Of a stretch of DNA of 64,000 bases, positions 42,067 through 51,508 are shown one piece after another. Source of the stretch: Alkalihalobacterium sp048323755 (GTDB lineage: Bacteria; Bacillota; Bacilli; Bacillales; Bacillaceae_F); assembly GCF_048323755.1 (NCBI RefSeq), contig NZ_JBLWFS010000014.1, forward strand, positions 1-64,000, given 5' to 3'. The first letter of the stretch is position 1. Every line of letters begins with the position of its first letter. The position numbers and the translations under genes were made by a program. Below the pieces are notes generated by a model, which saw only the letters and a list, made by a program, of their open reading frames with translations, did not search any database and was not told the origin of the DNA.

Positions 42067-43611
42067 TTACTCATTGCTTTTTGTCTCATCCGTTGTAATT
42101 GTTTCAGTTGCTGCGGCTTCCGCTGCGGCGATTTGATTATCGTTTCGCTGTGCGGTTTCTGTGCGAACGACCGTATGGGTATTTCCTCTGTTCACGAGAT
42201 CTGTGAGCAATTTTGAAATATCGATTCCTGTTAATTCTTTTAAAGGTTCTTGCACTTGTGCCATCGTGTTCGTGATGCTTTTGCTGTAGGAAGAAACACC
42301 GTTTCCATTTCCAGTGGTGTCGATAATTTTAACGGATTCAATGTTGGATAATGGTTTTGAAATCGACTCTGCAAACTGTGGTAACATTTCGATTAATTTT
42401 TCAATAATGATCACTTCTCCATGTTTTGCAATCGCTTCAGCGAGTAATCGCTTCGCCTCGGCTTCTGCTTCCCCTCGTTTACGGATAACTTCCGCTTCAG
42501 CAAGACCTTCTTCTCGCTTGATTTTTGCTTTCGTTTCCCCTTCAATCCGCGCTCGTTCTGCATCGGCTTCCGCTTTTTTCGTCGTTTCGTAAAAATCAGC
42601 ATCTGCTTTCGCTTTACGTACTTTCGCCTCTTCTTCCTCTAGTTTTACTGCACGTTCACGCTCAAGGTGTTGAATACGAAGTTCTTCTTCTCTTTTGCGT
42701 GCGTGAAGTTGTAATTCTTCTTCTTGAACCTCTTTATCGAGTTTTGCTTTTTCTAACTGGTACGACTGTTCGGATTTTGCTCTTGCTCGTTCGGTCTCTT
42801 CTTTTATCGCTGCATCTTTCAGGTCTTTTGCTTTTTGTGCGGCAGAAATTTCGATTTTACGTTGGAATTCTTGTTCTTTCGCTTCTTTATCATTGTTTGC
42901 TTTATGAATTCGTGCTTCTTTATCGCTATTGGACTCAGCGATTTCAGCGCGCTTTCGAACTTCAGCAATTCGAGGACGACCTAAGTTTTCTAAGTATCCA
43001 TTTTCAGGGTCGGCGTCACGTAAATCTTGTAACCCTAAAGAAGTAATCTTGAAACCCATGTCGTCTAACTGCTTTTGGGCTACTTTTGTTACTTCATCGT
43101 TGAATTTTTCACGGTCTTCGTTAATTTCTTCTACGGTCATTTTCGATAAAATCGCACGAAGGTTAGCATTCAGTACTTCGGAAATTTCGTCGCCAATTTC
43201 ATTTTGTTTTTTACCGAGAAACTGTTCAGCATAGATGGCAATTCCTCTTAATGTATCTGCCACTTTAACCATCGCCACAGCATCAGCGACAATAGGCACT
43301 CCGCCGCATGTGTAGACTCTTGGTGTTGTTAACTTTAATTGAAAAGAAGTTAAATCAACGGGAGTTGCTGTTTGATGCATTTTGAGAAGATGGCCCCCAC
43401 CACGGATGATCTTCATGGAACGCCCTTCATTGTCGGTAAATATATTCGTTTCTTTGTTCGGATCACCTAATCTGGGCCCAGCAATTATTAACGCTTCATT
43501 CGACCTCGCCGTTTTATAACGAAACTTCATCCAGAACCACCAAATCACGCCGCCAATCGCAGCAAGAATTAAGATCGGGATTAGAAAAGAAAGAAATACT
43601 ACAACGGTCAT
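42067..43611 (-). CDS. floT: flotillin-like protein FloT
   Basis: 514 residues. One N-terminal membrane helix or hairpin (about 4-28), a SPFH/PHB domain (about 30-215), and a long coiled coil (about 215-405) rich in Ala, Glu and Lys repeats such as AEADAERAR and GEAEAEAK. The order fits FloT (YuaG), which organises functional membrane microdomains on the inner membrane face. In B. subtilis it is cotranscribed with an NfeD-like gene; none is found next to it here. A GGAGG site is in the leader. Confidence 0.9.
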   Translation of the reverse strand: MTVVVFLSFLIPILILAAIGGVIWWFWMKFRYKTARSNEALIIAGPRLGDPNKETNIFTDNEGRSMKIIRGGGHLLKMHQTATPVDLTSFQLKLTTPRVYTCGGVPIVADAVAMVKVADTLRGIAIYAEQFLGKKQNEIGDEISEVLNANLRAILSKMTVEEINEDREKFNDEVTKVAQKQLDDMGFKITSLGLQDLRDADPENGYLENLGRPRIAEVRKRAEIAESNSDKEARIHKANNDKEAKEQEFQRKIEISAAQKAKDLKDAAIKEETERARAKSEQSYQLEKAKLDKEVQEEELQLHARKREEELRIQHLERERAVKLEEEEAKVRKAKADADFYETTKKAEADAERARIEGETKAKIKREEGLAEAEVIRKRGEAEAEAKRLLAEAIAKHGEVIIIEKLIEMLPQFAESISKPLSNIESVKIIDTTGNGNGVSSYSKSITNTMAQVQEPLKELTGIDISKLLTDLVNRGNTHTVVRTETAQRNDNQIAAAEAAATETITTDETKSNE

Positions 43612-44374
43612 TTTAAAAAACCTCCCAAACTATGATTTTTATAAAGTGAAAACTTCTTGAGTGTTCGTTTTCTTCACCCCCACTTAAAATTAGATGAACC
43701 AATCGGGTTGTTACAGAGGCCTACTCGATTTGGGTCACAGAGACATTGTGGACGTGGCGAACTTTGTCTGTGTTTTTCTCCCAAATAGCCTAGAGGTTTG
43801 AAGTGGAGTCTTAGCACTTGTTGAACGGTATAAAACTAAAAAAGGCTGTATGTAGTACTTCTAATGAATAGAAAATAGTTCTTCAATGATACCTGCTTTC
43901 ATTCGTATGCAAACTAAAAGGTTGTATGCAAATTTTTCCACCTTAATTCATCTCATACTGGATTTACGATTGAGAATTTAAAAGTTTTCATGCTTTTGGA
44001 AATAATAACTAATTTTTGATTGTTTCTCATTTTTAATGGGATAGCCATCAGCATATAGCCTGTTTCTTCCTGTTACTGGGAAAAGAGGGTTCATAACTTG
44101 AATGTATGGCCCGTTTACTCCATTTATTGTAAAAAGCAGGTTCATAACTCGAATATATGGCCCACTTCTGGCTATTGTTGGAAATAGTTGGTTTAAAACT
44201 CAAATATATGGTTCGTCTCTTTCTGTTATTGGAGAAAACAGGTTCAAAACTGTTGTACATGGCTCATTTCTTCCTGTTGTTAGAAATTGTAGGTTTGTAA
44301 TTCGTTTGGATGGCTCCCTTGTTCCATAATTAGTAGAGCTCTGCAGTATGTTCATTACTACAAAAAACAAAAAA
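43612..44374. other. intergenic region with a 51-bp minisatellite
   Basis: About 760 bases. The first 430 are AT-rich promoter-side sequence of floT without a recognisable gene; the rest is the 51-bp repeat array. Confidence 0.5.
44050..44327. repeat. 51-bp tandem repeat (about five units)
   Basis: Units start with GGTTCATAAC or close variants at 44088, 44139, 44190, 44241 and 44292, exactly 51 bp apart, with a decayed unit before. Units share TATGGC and TGTTG/TTATTG words. Because 51 is a multiple of 3, both strands show long open frames made of 17-residue repeats; there is no ribosome site. Confidence 0.9.
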
Positions 44375-44393
44375 GCACAGGCTCAACCTGTGC
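44375..44393 (-). terminator. terminator of the GH32 gene
   Basis: GCACAGG and CCTGTGC form a 7-bp stem; the minus strand continues with TTTTTTGTTTTTTG. Confidence 0.8.
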
Positions 44394-44414
44394 TCCAGTT
44401 ATTCTTCTTATGTT

Positions 44415-45926
44415 TTATTCTTTTTCCATATAATTCATACTGTGCTTCAAATCCCATTTTTTTAAATGAGTCAACTGGCAGGGGCCGTCGGAAAAAAAGC
44501 GGATGCTAGTTGAATTTTCATCGGGATAAATTCTTCCTGTCATCACCTTTTCACCGTCATTTATGAAAACTTCGACGGACGATTTATCGATAAAAATTCG
44601 TAAATGAAGTGCATTGTTAATTAATTGGACAGGAGCTTTTCTTACACCGCCAGGCCCAGAACCGGCTTGGTTTCGGTCAAAGATCATTACCCCACTGTTT
44701 ACATCATACTTTAATTCGGTATACTGTTCGCCAGTTTCATTCATTCTCAGCTTTAAGCCAAATTGAGAAGCTTCGTTTGCATTTATGTAGACATCTAATT
44801 CTAATGAATTGCCGTCAACTTCTTTAAAGGCGACTTCTCCTTCGACCATTAGATTTTTGTAATTTACTTGGTTCCCGCGAATGTTTGTAATTTCAGGTAC
44901 AGGTTTTGATTTGATCTTTCCGTTTTCTAATACGAGTTGACGAGGCAGTGTCATGGCACCGGCCCAATTTTGTTTTTGTTCAGGCATTTCGCTTTCCCAC
45001 ATCGCCATCCAAGCGATCATGATGCGTCTACCTTGATCATCGATCGTTGTTTGCGGGGCATAAAAATCAAAACCGTAATCGAGCATTTCGAATTCTCCGT
45101 GCTGTAATACTCCTGTATCGTAATCGAGTTTACCAAGTACATATCCAGCTTGGTGAAGGTTATGATATTTATCTCCTTCGGGCGTTAATCCTTGAGGAGA
45201 CATGACGAGAACCTCTTGTTCTTCTAATGTAAAAATATCTGGGCATTCCCACATGTAGCCGAAGTTTCCTTCTCCTTTTGCAGAAACTGCCATGAACTTC
45301 CATGAAACTAAGTCACGAGAACGATAGAGCAGAATTTGTCCTGTTTCTTCATTTGTTTTTGATCCTAAGACACAATAATAGTAATCGTTATGCTTCCACA
45401 CTTTCGGGTCGCGGAAATGGTAAGGGTGTATATTTCCTTCAGGTGCTTCCGAAATCACTGGATTTTCTTTTACCTTATCAAAATGGATCGCATCTTCACT
45501 TACTGCTAGGCATTGGACTTGCTTCAAATCGGTATCACGATTTTCGCCTGTCCATACATTCCCCGTGTACATTAAATATAACTTCCCGTCTTTTTCTATG
45601 GCGCTCCCAGAAAAGCAACCGTCTGCGTCATAGTCTTCACTTGGAGCAAGTGCGATCGGTAAATGCGACCACTGTATCAAATCTTTACTTTTAACATGTC
45701 CCCAAAACATCGGACCCCACTCAGGTGAATACGGATGATGCTGATAAAACAAATGATACTCACCTTTATAGTATATAAATCCATTCGGGTCGTTCATCCA
45801 AAACGCTGGTGTTGCCACGTGATAGTTCAACCTCCAAGGATCTTGTTTTACTTTTTCGTGCTCAATTAGTACCGATTCCATCGCTTTTGCGATTTGTTCT
45901 TTATGGTTGTTTGTGTTGTTTTCCAT
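44415..45926 (-). CDS. GH32 beta-fructosidase (sucrose or fructan hydrolase)
   Basis: 503 residues from the ATG behind AAAGGTGG. GH32 active site: WMNDPNG with nucleophile Asp46, FRDPKVW with Asp173, and WECPD with acid/base Glu227, followed by a C-terminal beta-sandwich (about 350-500). No signal peptide is seen, so it acts inside the cell on imported sugar. The nearby importer is ABC type, not PTS, so the likely substrate is free sucrose or short fructan rather than sucrose-6-phosphate. It is downstream of the importer, with a terminator in between. Confidence 0.88.
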   Translation of the reverse strand: MENNTNNHKEQIAKAMESVLIEHEKVKQDPWRLNYHVATPAFWMNDPNGFIYYKGEYHLFYQHHPYSPEWGPMFWGHVKSKDLIQWSHLPIALAPSEDYDADGCFSGSAIEKDGKLYLMYTGNVWTGENRDTDLKQVQCLAVSEDAIHFDKVKENPVISEAPEGNIHPYHFRDPKVWKHNDYYYCVLGSKTNEETGQILLYRSRDLVSWKFMAVSAKGEGNFGYMWECPDIFTLEEQEVLVMSPQGLTPEGDKYHNLHQAGYVLGKLDYDTGVLQHGEFEMLDYGFDFYAPQTTIDDQGRRIMIAWMAMWESEMPEQKQNWAGAMTLPRQLVLENGKIKSKPVPEITNIRGNQVNYKNLMVEGEVAFKEVDGNSLELDVYINANEASQFGLKLRMNETGEQYTELKYDVNSGVMIFDRNQAGSGPGGVRKAPVQLINNALHLRIFIDKSSVEVFINDGEKVMTGRIYPDENSTSIRFFSDGPCQLTHLKKWDLKHSMNYMEKE

Positions 45927-46045
45927 CGTCATTCCACCTTTATTCATCTATCAAGTTTTAGATATGATTTACTTTTCTTAGCGAGTATCATGTTCTTGCT
46001 TAGGTAAGGTTCCTATTAAAAATGCAAACCTTGCTTAATATGTAA

Positions 46046-46076
46046 AAAAGTGAGGCTACTAGTGAACCTCACTTTT
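46046..46076 (-). terminator. terminator after the ABC importer genes
   Basis: AAAAGTGAGG and CCTCACTTTT form a 10-bp stem; the minus strand continues with TTTTTT. It separates the importer operon from the GH32 gene. Confidence 0.75.
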
Positions 46077-46102
46077 GTTTGATACGTTTTTAGTATTATC
46101 CT

Positions 46103-46930
46103 TTATTTATCGCCTCTAAACGAAATTCCTTTTAAGAAGTATCGATTAAAGAACGCGTAGATGATCAGAACCGGTAATGTAAACACCATGGAGGCGGCCA
46201 TAATAAAGTTCCAAAACGTGACATATTGACCTTTGAAGGCATTCAATCCAACCGTTAATGTGAACATCTCTTGATCGGTCATGATGATCAATGGTCTCAT
46301 AAAGTCATTCCAAAATGCCATGAATACGAAGATCGCTTGTGCTGCTAGTGCAGGTTTGGCAATCGGTAAAACAATTCTAAAGAATGTTCCTAAGCGAGTT
46401 AAACCATCAAGTGCAGCTGCTTCTTCGAGTTCTTTCGGGAAGTTAACGAAGAATTGACGCATCATAAAGATGAATGTTGCGTTTACCATGGCAGGAACGA
46501 TCATACCTTGATAAGAATTTAACCAACCTAATTCTTTTAAGATTAAGTAGTTTGGAATCATGGTTACTTGGCCAGGGATCATAAGAACCGCTAGTACGAT
46601 AATAAACACACTCTTTTTTCCTGGGAAACTGATACGTGCCAGTGCATAACCTGCCATGGAGTTAAATAACAGATTAAGAGCTGTTCCAACTACGGCAATA
46701 AACACACTATTAAATAACCATCTTGGAAACAGCGTTTGCTCTATAAAAATTTGACGATAATTTTCAAGAGTAAACATTTGCGGTAAAAAGTTCATTGAAC
46801 CGCTTAAAATCTCTTCTAACGTTTTAAACGATGAAGACAATGCCCATAGAAATGGGATTAACGTAACAATTGCATATCCGACTAGGACCACATATAGAAA
46901 TGATTTTCCTATAGAGAATTTTTTCTTCAT
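46103..46930 (-). CDS. carbohydrate ABC transporter permease (MalG-type)
   Basis: 275 residues from the ATG after GGAGGACAAGAG; a GTG 27 bp upstream is also in frame. Six membrane helices; the EAA loop is ELEEAAALDGLTRLGTFFRI (about 177-196), whose conserved Gly is present, and where the permease docks on an MsmX-type ATPase. It forms a pair with the permease at 46997. No ATPase gene lies in the operon. Confidence 0.9.
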   Translation of the reverse strand: MKKKFSIGKSFLYVVLVGYAIVTLIPFLWALSSSFKTLEEILSGSMNFLPQMFTLENYRQIFIEQTLFPRWLFNSVFIAVVGTALNLLFNSMAGYALARISFPGKKSVFIIVLAVLMIPGQVTMIPNYLILKELGWLNSYQGMIVPAMVNATFIFMMRQFFVNFPKELEEAAALDGLTRLGTFFRIVLPIAKPALAAQAIFVFMAFWNDFMRPLIIMTDQEMFTLTVGLNAFKGQYVTFWNFIMAASMVFTLPVLIIYAFFNRYFLKGISFRGDK

Positions 46931-46996
46931 AAGATCTCTTGTCCTCCTTTGTTGCACAGACGAATTAGGGGCTCGAATGTTAAGTTATGATACATA

Positions 46997-47941
46997 TTAA
47001 TAAATCTTTTCATCTTTAGAGAATTTTCTTTGCAATAATGTTGCAACTAAGATGATCAACGCTAACATAAATGCAATCGCAGCTGCATATCCCATCGTAC
47101 CCATTGAGCTAAATGCATATTGATAGATCAGTAGAACGACGGTTAATGTTGAGTTATCAGGTCCACCTGATCCGCCTGAGAAGATATACGATTGATCAAA
47201 CAACTGAAACGTTCCGATAATCCCCATAATAATAACAAAGGAAGTAACTGGACGAAGCATTGGAACTGTAACATGGAAAAACTTTTGGATCGCATTGGCG
47301 CCATCCAGATCTGCTGCTTCATACAATGAATCTGGTATATCTTGAAGGGCTGCTAAGTAAATCACCATAAAGAATGGTGCGGTAGCCCAAATATTCATAA
47401 TCATAATTGCAATTAAAGCGACACTTGGATCTCCAATCCAATTGTACGTAGGTAAGTTAAAAAAGGCTAAAATATGGTTAATTAAACCGTTTTGGTTGTA
47501 CATCCACATAAAAATTAAAGTTAATACGGCTGAAGATGTTAATGTTGGTAAGAAATAAACAATTCTAAAAAACTTTTGACCTTTCATTCCTGCATTTAAT
47601 GTTGCTGCTAAGAATAACGCTAATGCAGTTTGAGTTGGAACTACGATAAGGACGTAAAACGCTGTATTTTTTAAAGCGATCCCTGCACGGAAATCATCAA
47701 ACATGCGGACGAAGTTATCAAATCCAATAAAAGTGAAGCTCGTTTGTCCGAGTAATTCTACTTTATGAAAGGCTAGAAAAACCGCATAAAGGATCGGTGC
47801 AATAATAAACAAACCTAAAGTAAAGATCATCGGGGAAAGAAATAAGTATCCTTGTCCTGCTTCACGTAAATCACGTTTCGTATATTTTCTTTTCTTTTGT
47901 TTCTTCATCGTATTGGAGACTTTTGTTTCTGGTTGTGGCAT
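46997..47941 (-). CDS. carbohydrate ABC transporter permease (MalF-type)
   Basis: 314 residues from an ATG behind AAAGGAG. A basic, Lys-rich head (KKQKKRKYTKRDLRE), six membrane helices and the EAA loop SLYEAADLDGANAIQKFFHV (about 211-230). It sits between the sugar-binding lipoprotein and the second permease gene and is cotranscribed with both. Confidence 0.9.
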   Translation of the reverse strand: MPQPETKVSNTMKKQKKRKYTKRDLREAGQGYLFLSPMIFTLGLFIIAPILYAVFLAFHKVELLGQTSFTFIGFDNFVRMFDDFRAGIALKNTAFYVLIVVPTQTALALFLAATLNAGMKGQKFFRIVYFLPTLTSSAVLTLIFMWMYNQNGLINHILAFFNLPTYNWIGDPSVALIAIMIMNIWATAPFFMVIYLAALQDIPDSLYEAADLDGANAIQKFFHVTVPMLRPVTSFVIIMGIIGTFQLFDQSYIFSGGSGGPDNSTLTVVLLIYQYAFSSMGTMGYAAAIAFMLALIILVATLLQRKFSKDEKIY

Positions 47942-48000
47942 CTATCTACAACTCCTTTTAAAGGTGAGAAGAGAGGAGATCCCCCCTTCTCAACTATAAA

Positions 48001-49275
48001 CTATTCAATTTCGCGGTTAGCGACTCTTTCAGCTTCTTCTAATGCTTCAGCGAGAGGACGTTGACCTAAAAATGCACTTGTAAATTGGTTGTTAAAGTTA
48101 TTATTAATGATTGGTAAGTTCGTATCATCAGCCCATACTGTTGCGTAAGAAGCACCTGAAATAAATGGCTGGCGAATTTCATCATCGTATAATCCAAGAC
48201 TTTCAGCTACAGAAACCCTAGTTGGTAAAGCAGATCCACCGCTCGTCCATTGTTCCATTCCTTCTTTACCTGTTAGATAAGAAATTAACTCCCAAGCTGC
48301 TTCTTTTTTCTCAGATTGTGCGTTCATAACATAAGCTACTGTGAATGCCATTGTTCCGTTTTGACCGTCGATCGTTGGAACTTCTGCTGTACCAAAATCA
48401 AGGTTAGGGAATGTTTCAGCTAAGAACGGTAATGTCCAGTTTCCTTCTAATATCATAGCTACTTTACCTTGACCAAACATCTCTCCACCCCAGTTTGCTC
48501 CAACTTCAGATGGCTGAGCTGCTGATTTATCGTCTAAACGCATATCAAGAAGTGGTTGAAGTGCTTCTACTACTTCCGAGCTGCCGAATGTAGCTTGGTT
48601 GTCAGTTGCCACTTTTCCACCTTTTGACTCAGCAATAAATACGTTTCTTGCCAGGTCAGCAACGATTCCATATCCGTAAACATCTGTACCTTTAGTTAAT
48701 TGTTTTGCTAATTCTTGTAACTCTTCAAATGTTGCTGGAGGGTTTTCAATCCCCGCTTCTTCGAACATCGTTTTGTTATAGAATAATGCAAGAGTTGATG
48801 TGTCTTTTGGTAACCCAAAGATTGCCCCATCACGCTTAAATGCATCTAATAATGGTTGCTCAAAATCATTGATATCAAACTCTTCTGTGATGTAACCATC
48901 TAGTGGCTCTAGTACACCTGTTTCCATTAACGCTGGAGCTTCAAATGCATCTAAGAAAAATACGTCTGCTGCTTGTCCGCCAATTAAGCGAGTTTTCATA
49001 ACGTCCATGTACTGATCAGCGATAACGTCTAATTTTACTTTGATGTGCGGGTTCTTTTCTTCAAATGAAGCTAATGTTTCTTCGAATAATTTTTGCTCTG
49101 TAGGTGATGATCCCCAGCCGCTTAACGTAATTTCAACTTGTTCTTGATTTTCAGAATCTTTTTCTGTTGTATCTTCTTTTGTAGAAGATGTATCACTACC
49201 GCCACAACCTACTAATAATCCACTAACTAATAATGTTGAAAATCCTAATGAAGCAAGAGTTTTCTTTTTAAACAT
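48001..49275 (-). CDS. sugar-binding lipoprotein of an ABC importer
   Basis: 424 residues. Type II signal peptide with lipobox LVGC (Cys24), then a Ser/Thr/Glu linker and a cluster-B substrate-binding fold (LSGWGSSPTEQKLFEE, then AADVFFLDAFEAPAL, then EGNWTLPFLAE). It would catch an oligosaccharide outside the membrane for the two permeases. The operon neighbours (GH32 and a glucosidase-family enzyme) suggest sucrose-related oligosaccharides, but binding specificity cannot be read from the sequence. Confidence 0.9.
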   Translation of the reverse strand: MFKKKTLASLGFSTLLVSGLLVGCGGSDTSSTKEDTTEKDSENQEQVEITLSGWGSSPTEQKLFEETLASFEEKNPHIKVKLDVIADQYMDVMKTRLIGGQAADVFFLDAFEAPALMETGVLEPLDGYITEEFDINDFEQPLLDAFKRDGAIFGLPKDTSTLALFYNKTMFEEAGIENPPATFEELQELAKQLTKGTDVYGYGIVADLARNVFIAESKGGKVATDNQATFGSSEVVEALQPLLDMRLDDKSAAQPSEVGANWGGEMFGQGKVAMILEGNWTLPFLAETFPNLDFGTAEVPTIDGQNGTMAFTVAYVMNAQSEKKEAAWELISYLTGKEGMEQWTSGGSALPTRVSVAESLGLYDDEIRQPFISGASYATVWADDTNLPIINNNFNNQFTSAFLGQRPLAEALEEAERVANREIE

Positions 49276-49299
49276 CTTGTTTATCCCCTTTTTTGTAGT

Positions 49300-51414
49300 T
49301 TAAATGTTTATGTTAACTTTTTGATTAACAGCAATGTCAAAACCTGTTGTGTTACTTAAAATGTCTACTTGGAACTCGTCCCCTTGGCGACGAACAACTA
49401 AGTCAATGGAACCTTTACCAATAGCTAATTGTTCAACCTTTAAGTAACTCACTCCGTTTGGCAGGACTGGGTTCATTTCTATCGTATTGTTCAATGAATT
49501 CGGGAATAAACCGAGCATCGTTTGAACGAATACGAGTGGTGTGCCAGCAGCCCACGCTTGTGGTGAACATGCAACAGGGTATTTTACTGGTCGTCCTTCT
49601 TGATCGGAGTAGCCGCAGAATAATTCTGGCAGACGGTCATACTCAAAACTTGCTGCTGATTTCATCAGACCTTCTATGACTGTCATCGCTTGCGTCATGT
49701 GTTTCGTTTTACTCATTCCAAGTAAGATCATGCTATTATCATGCGGCCAAACGCTGCCGTCATGGTAGCTCATTGGATTGTAGCCTGCTTCACCTTCACC
49801 CATTGTGCGTATTCCGTAACCTGAGAACATTTTATCGCTTACTAATACATCACTGATTAAAGTCGCTCTCGTTTCATTCAACATTTCAGAAAATAAAACG
49901 TGACCTGGGTTTGATGTGATTGTACCTACTTTTGATTTGTCTTTATCTAATGCAAGCGCATAAAATGAATGATCTTCCATCCAGAAATGCTGTTCAAATT
50001 TTTCTTGTAGTTGAGCGGCTTCTTCTCTTAATCTTTCAGCTGCACTAGTGTTGCCGATTGTTTCATAGAGTTCAGCAATTCCGATTTTTCCTTGGTACAC
50101 ATAGCCTTGAACTTCAGATAAAGCGATCGGTGTTTCGGCATAGTCTCCGTTACGATGAACGATGGAGTCAGCTGAGTCTTTCCAACCTTGGTTGGCAATG
50201 CCTTTTGAAGACTCTTGATGATACTCAACAAAACCATCACCATCTCGGTCTCCATACTGATTGATCCACGTAATCGCAGCCTCAATATTGGTTTCTAGCT
50301 CTTTGAATAAGTCGATATCTCCCGTCCATTTTATGTACTCTGATAAAAGAACGAGGAATAACGGCGTTGCGTCGATCGTTCCGTAATAAGGTGTAAACGG
50401 AATTTGATCTGTGTTTGCTAATTCTCCGAAGCGGATTTCATGCATGATTTTCCCTGGTTGTTCATCTCTCCAAGGGTCTACTTTCGTTCCTTGATGAGCG
50501 GCCATTGTCTTTAATGTTCCTTTAGCTACTTCTGAGTTAAACGGAAGCATTTGCAAAGCTGCTATTAAACTATCTCGACCAAATGGAACCGCGAACCACG
50601 GTAATCCTGCAACTGGAAATTTTCCATAACCAAGGTCGGTAAGCAAGACTCTTAAATCAGCGATGCCTCGATCAACTAGTCTTTGTAACTGTTGATTGTC
50701 TGTTTCAATATTTGTTGTTGTTTCGTTCCAATGTTTGTAAGAAGCTTTTAATTGTGTAAGGGCTTCTTCTGGTTGAACAATTGTAGGAACATTTTCACCA
50801 ACGACTGGAGCAATCGTAAATGCGATGACTTGTTCTTCGCCGTGAGCAAGGTTTAAATCGAATGTAATTTCACCCTCTAAGTTGATAGCGCTAGCATTTT
50901 GGTCCCATTGAATAACGGTTGCTCTTTGAATGTCGTCTGCCCCTGTATAGTTGAAGCGTAAGCCGCTTTCTAATTTTTCTTGACCTGTACGTTGACCTGT
51001 TTCCCCGTTTTGGAATCCGCGAACGATAAACATGTCTTGGAAATCTACATCGACTTCTACGCTCACTTGGAATGAAATCGGTTTTGGATAATAGCTTTTC
51101 ATTTTTAATAACTCATATACGACATCGTTAAAAATAAATCGCTTTCTCTCAATTTCAACCGACTCTCTCCATAAAATGAGGGAACCGTCTTTTTCCATAT
51201 GCGGGTTCGTAAGTAAGATCGTTGCCATATAGTTCTCATCGGCATTTGACGAAAGTAAAACCGGATCTTCTCCGTTAATCTTTACATTAAATTTACTTAA
51301 GTATCTTGTATCTTTTGTATAAAGCCCTGCCCCGTAAGAATGATTCTCAGGAATATTTCCTTTCTCATCGGTTAATAAAAATACGTCATTTTCCTTTATT
51401 ACTCTGTAATCCAT
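49300..51414 (-). CDS. amylo-alpha-1,6-glucosidase-family protein
   Basis: 704 residues. N-terminal beta domain (GDE_N type, about 1-235, with NHSYGAGLYTKDTRYLSKF), then an alpha/alpha six-barrel catalytic domain (about 245-690) including WFAVPFGRDSLIA (about 274-286), ANQGWKDSADS (about 411-421), and YNPMSYHDGSVWPHDNSMI. Glu/Asp residues in these segments fit the glucosidase clan. It is first in the operon in front of the sugar-binding lipoprotein. No signal peptide, so cytoplasmic. The true substrate is uncertain; it may trim glucosyl units from imported sucrose-type oligosaccharides. Confidence 0.85.
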   Translation of the reverse strand: MDYRVIKENDVFLLTDEKGNIPENHSYGAGLYTKDTRYLSKFNVKINGEDPVLLSSNADENYMATILLTNPHMEKDGSLILWRESVEIERKRFIFNDVVYELLKMKSYYPKPISFQVSVEVDVDFQDMFIVRGFQNGETGQRTGQEKLESGLRFNYTGADDIQRATVIQWDQNASAINLEGEITFDLNLAHGEEQVIAFTIAPVVGENVPTIVQPEEALTQLKASYKHWNETTTNIETDNQQLQRLVDRGIADLRVLLTDLGYGKFPVAGLPWFAVPFGRDSLIAALQMLPFNSEVAKGTLKTMAAHQGTKVDPWRDEQPGKIMHEIRFGELANTDQIPFTPYYGTIDATPLFLVLLSEYIKWTGDIDLFKELETNIEAAITWINQYGDRDGDGFVEYHQESSKGIANQGWKDSADSIVHRNGDYAETPIALSEVQGYVYQGKIGIAELYETIGNTSAAERLREEAAQLQEKFEQHFWMEDHSFYALALDKDKSKVGTITSNPGHVLFSEMLNETRATLISDVLVSDKMFSGYGIRTMGEGEAGYNPMSYHDGSVWPHDNSMILLGMSKTKHMTQAMTVIEGLMKSAASFEYDRLPELFCGYSDQEGRPVKYPVACSPQAWAAGTPLVFVQTMLGLFPNSLNNTIEMNPVLPNGVSYLKVEQLAIGKGSIDLVVRRQGDEFQVDILSNTTGFDIAVNQKVNINI

Positions 51415-51430
51415 TACGTCCTCCTAAACA

Positions 51431-51445
51431 TCCGAAACGTTTCGG
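51431..51445. promoter_or_regulatory. LacI-family operator 1
   Basis: TCCGAAACGTTTCGG is a near-perfect palindrome around a central CG, as bound by LacI/GalR regulators. It lies 17 bp before the start of the glucosidase-family gene, next to its ribosome site. Confidence 0.85.
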
Positions 51446-51474
51446 TTTTTGTGTAAAAAAATATTTTAGCATAA

Positions 51475-51490
51475 TCCGAAACGTTTCGGA
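51475..51490. promoter_or_regulatory. LacI-family operator 2
   Basis: TCCGAAACGTTTCGGA, a perfect 16-bp palindrome. Its centre is about 44 bp from that of operator 1, so the two flank the probable promoter of the sugar operon (TAAAAT lies between). Confidence 0.88.
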
Positions 51491-51508
51491 TTTGGTTTAA
51501 AAAATGGT

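Noticed and set aside
44048..44329. Overlapping open frames of 70 and 75 codons on both strands
   Set aside because: They are by-products of the 51-bp tandem repeat, have no ribosome site and oppose each other.
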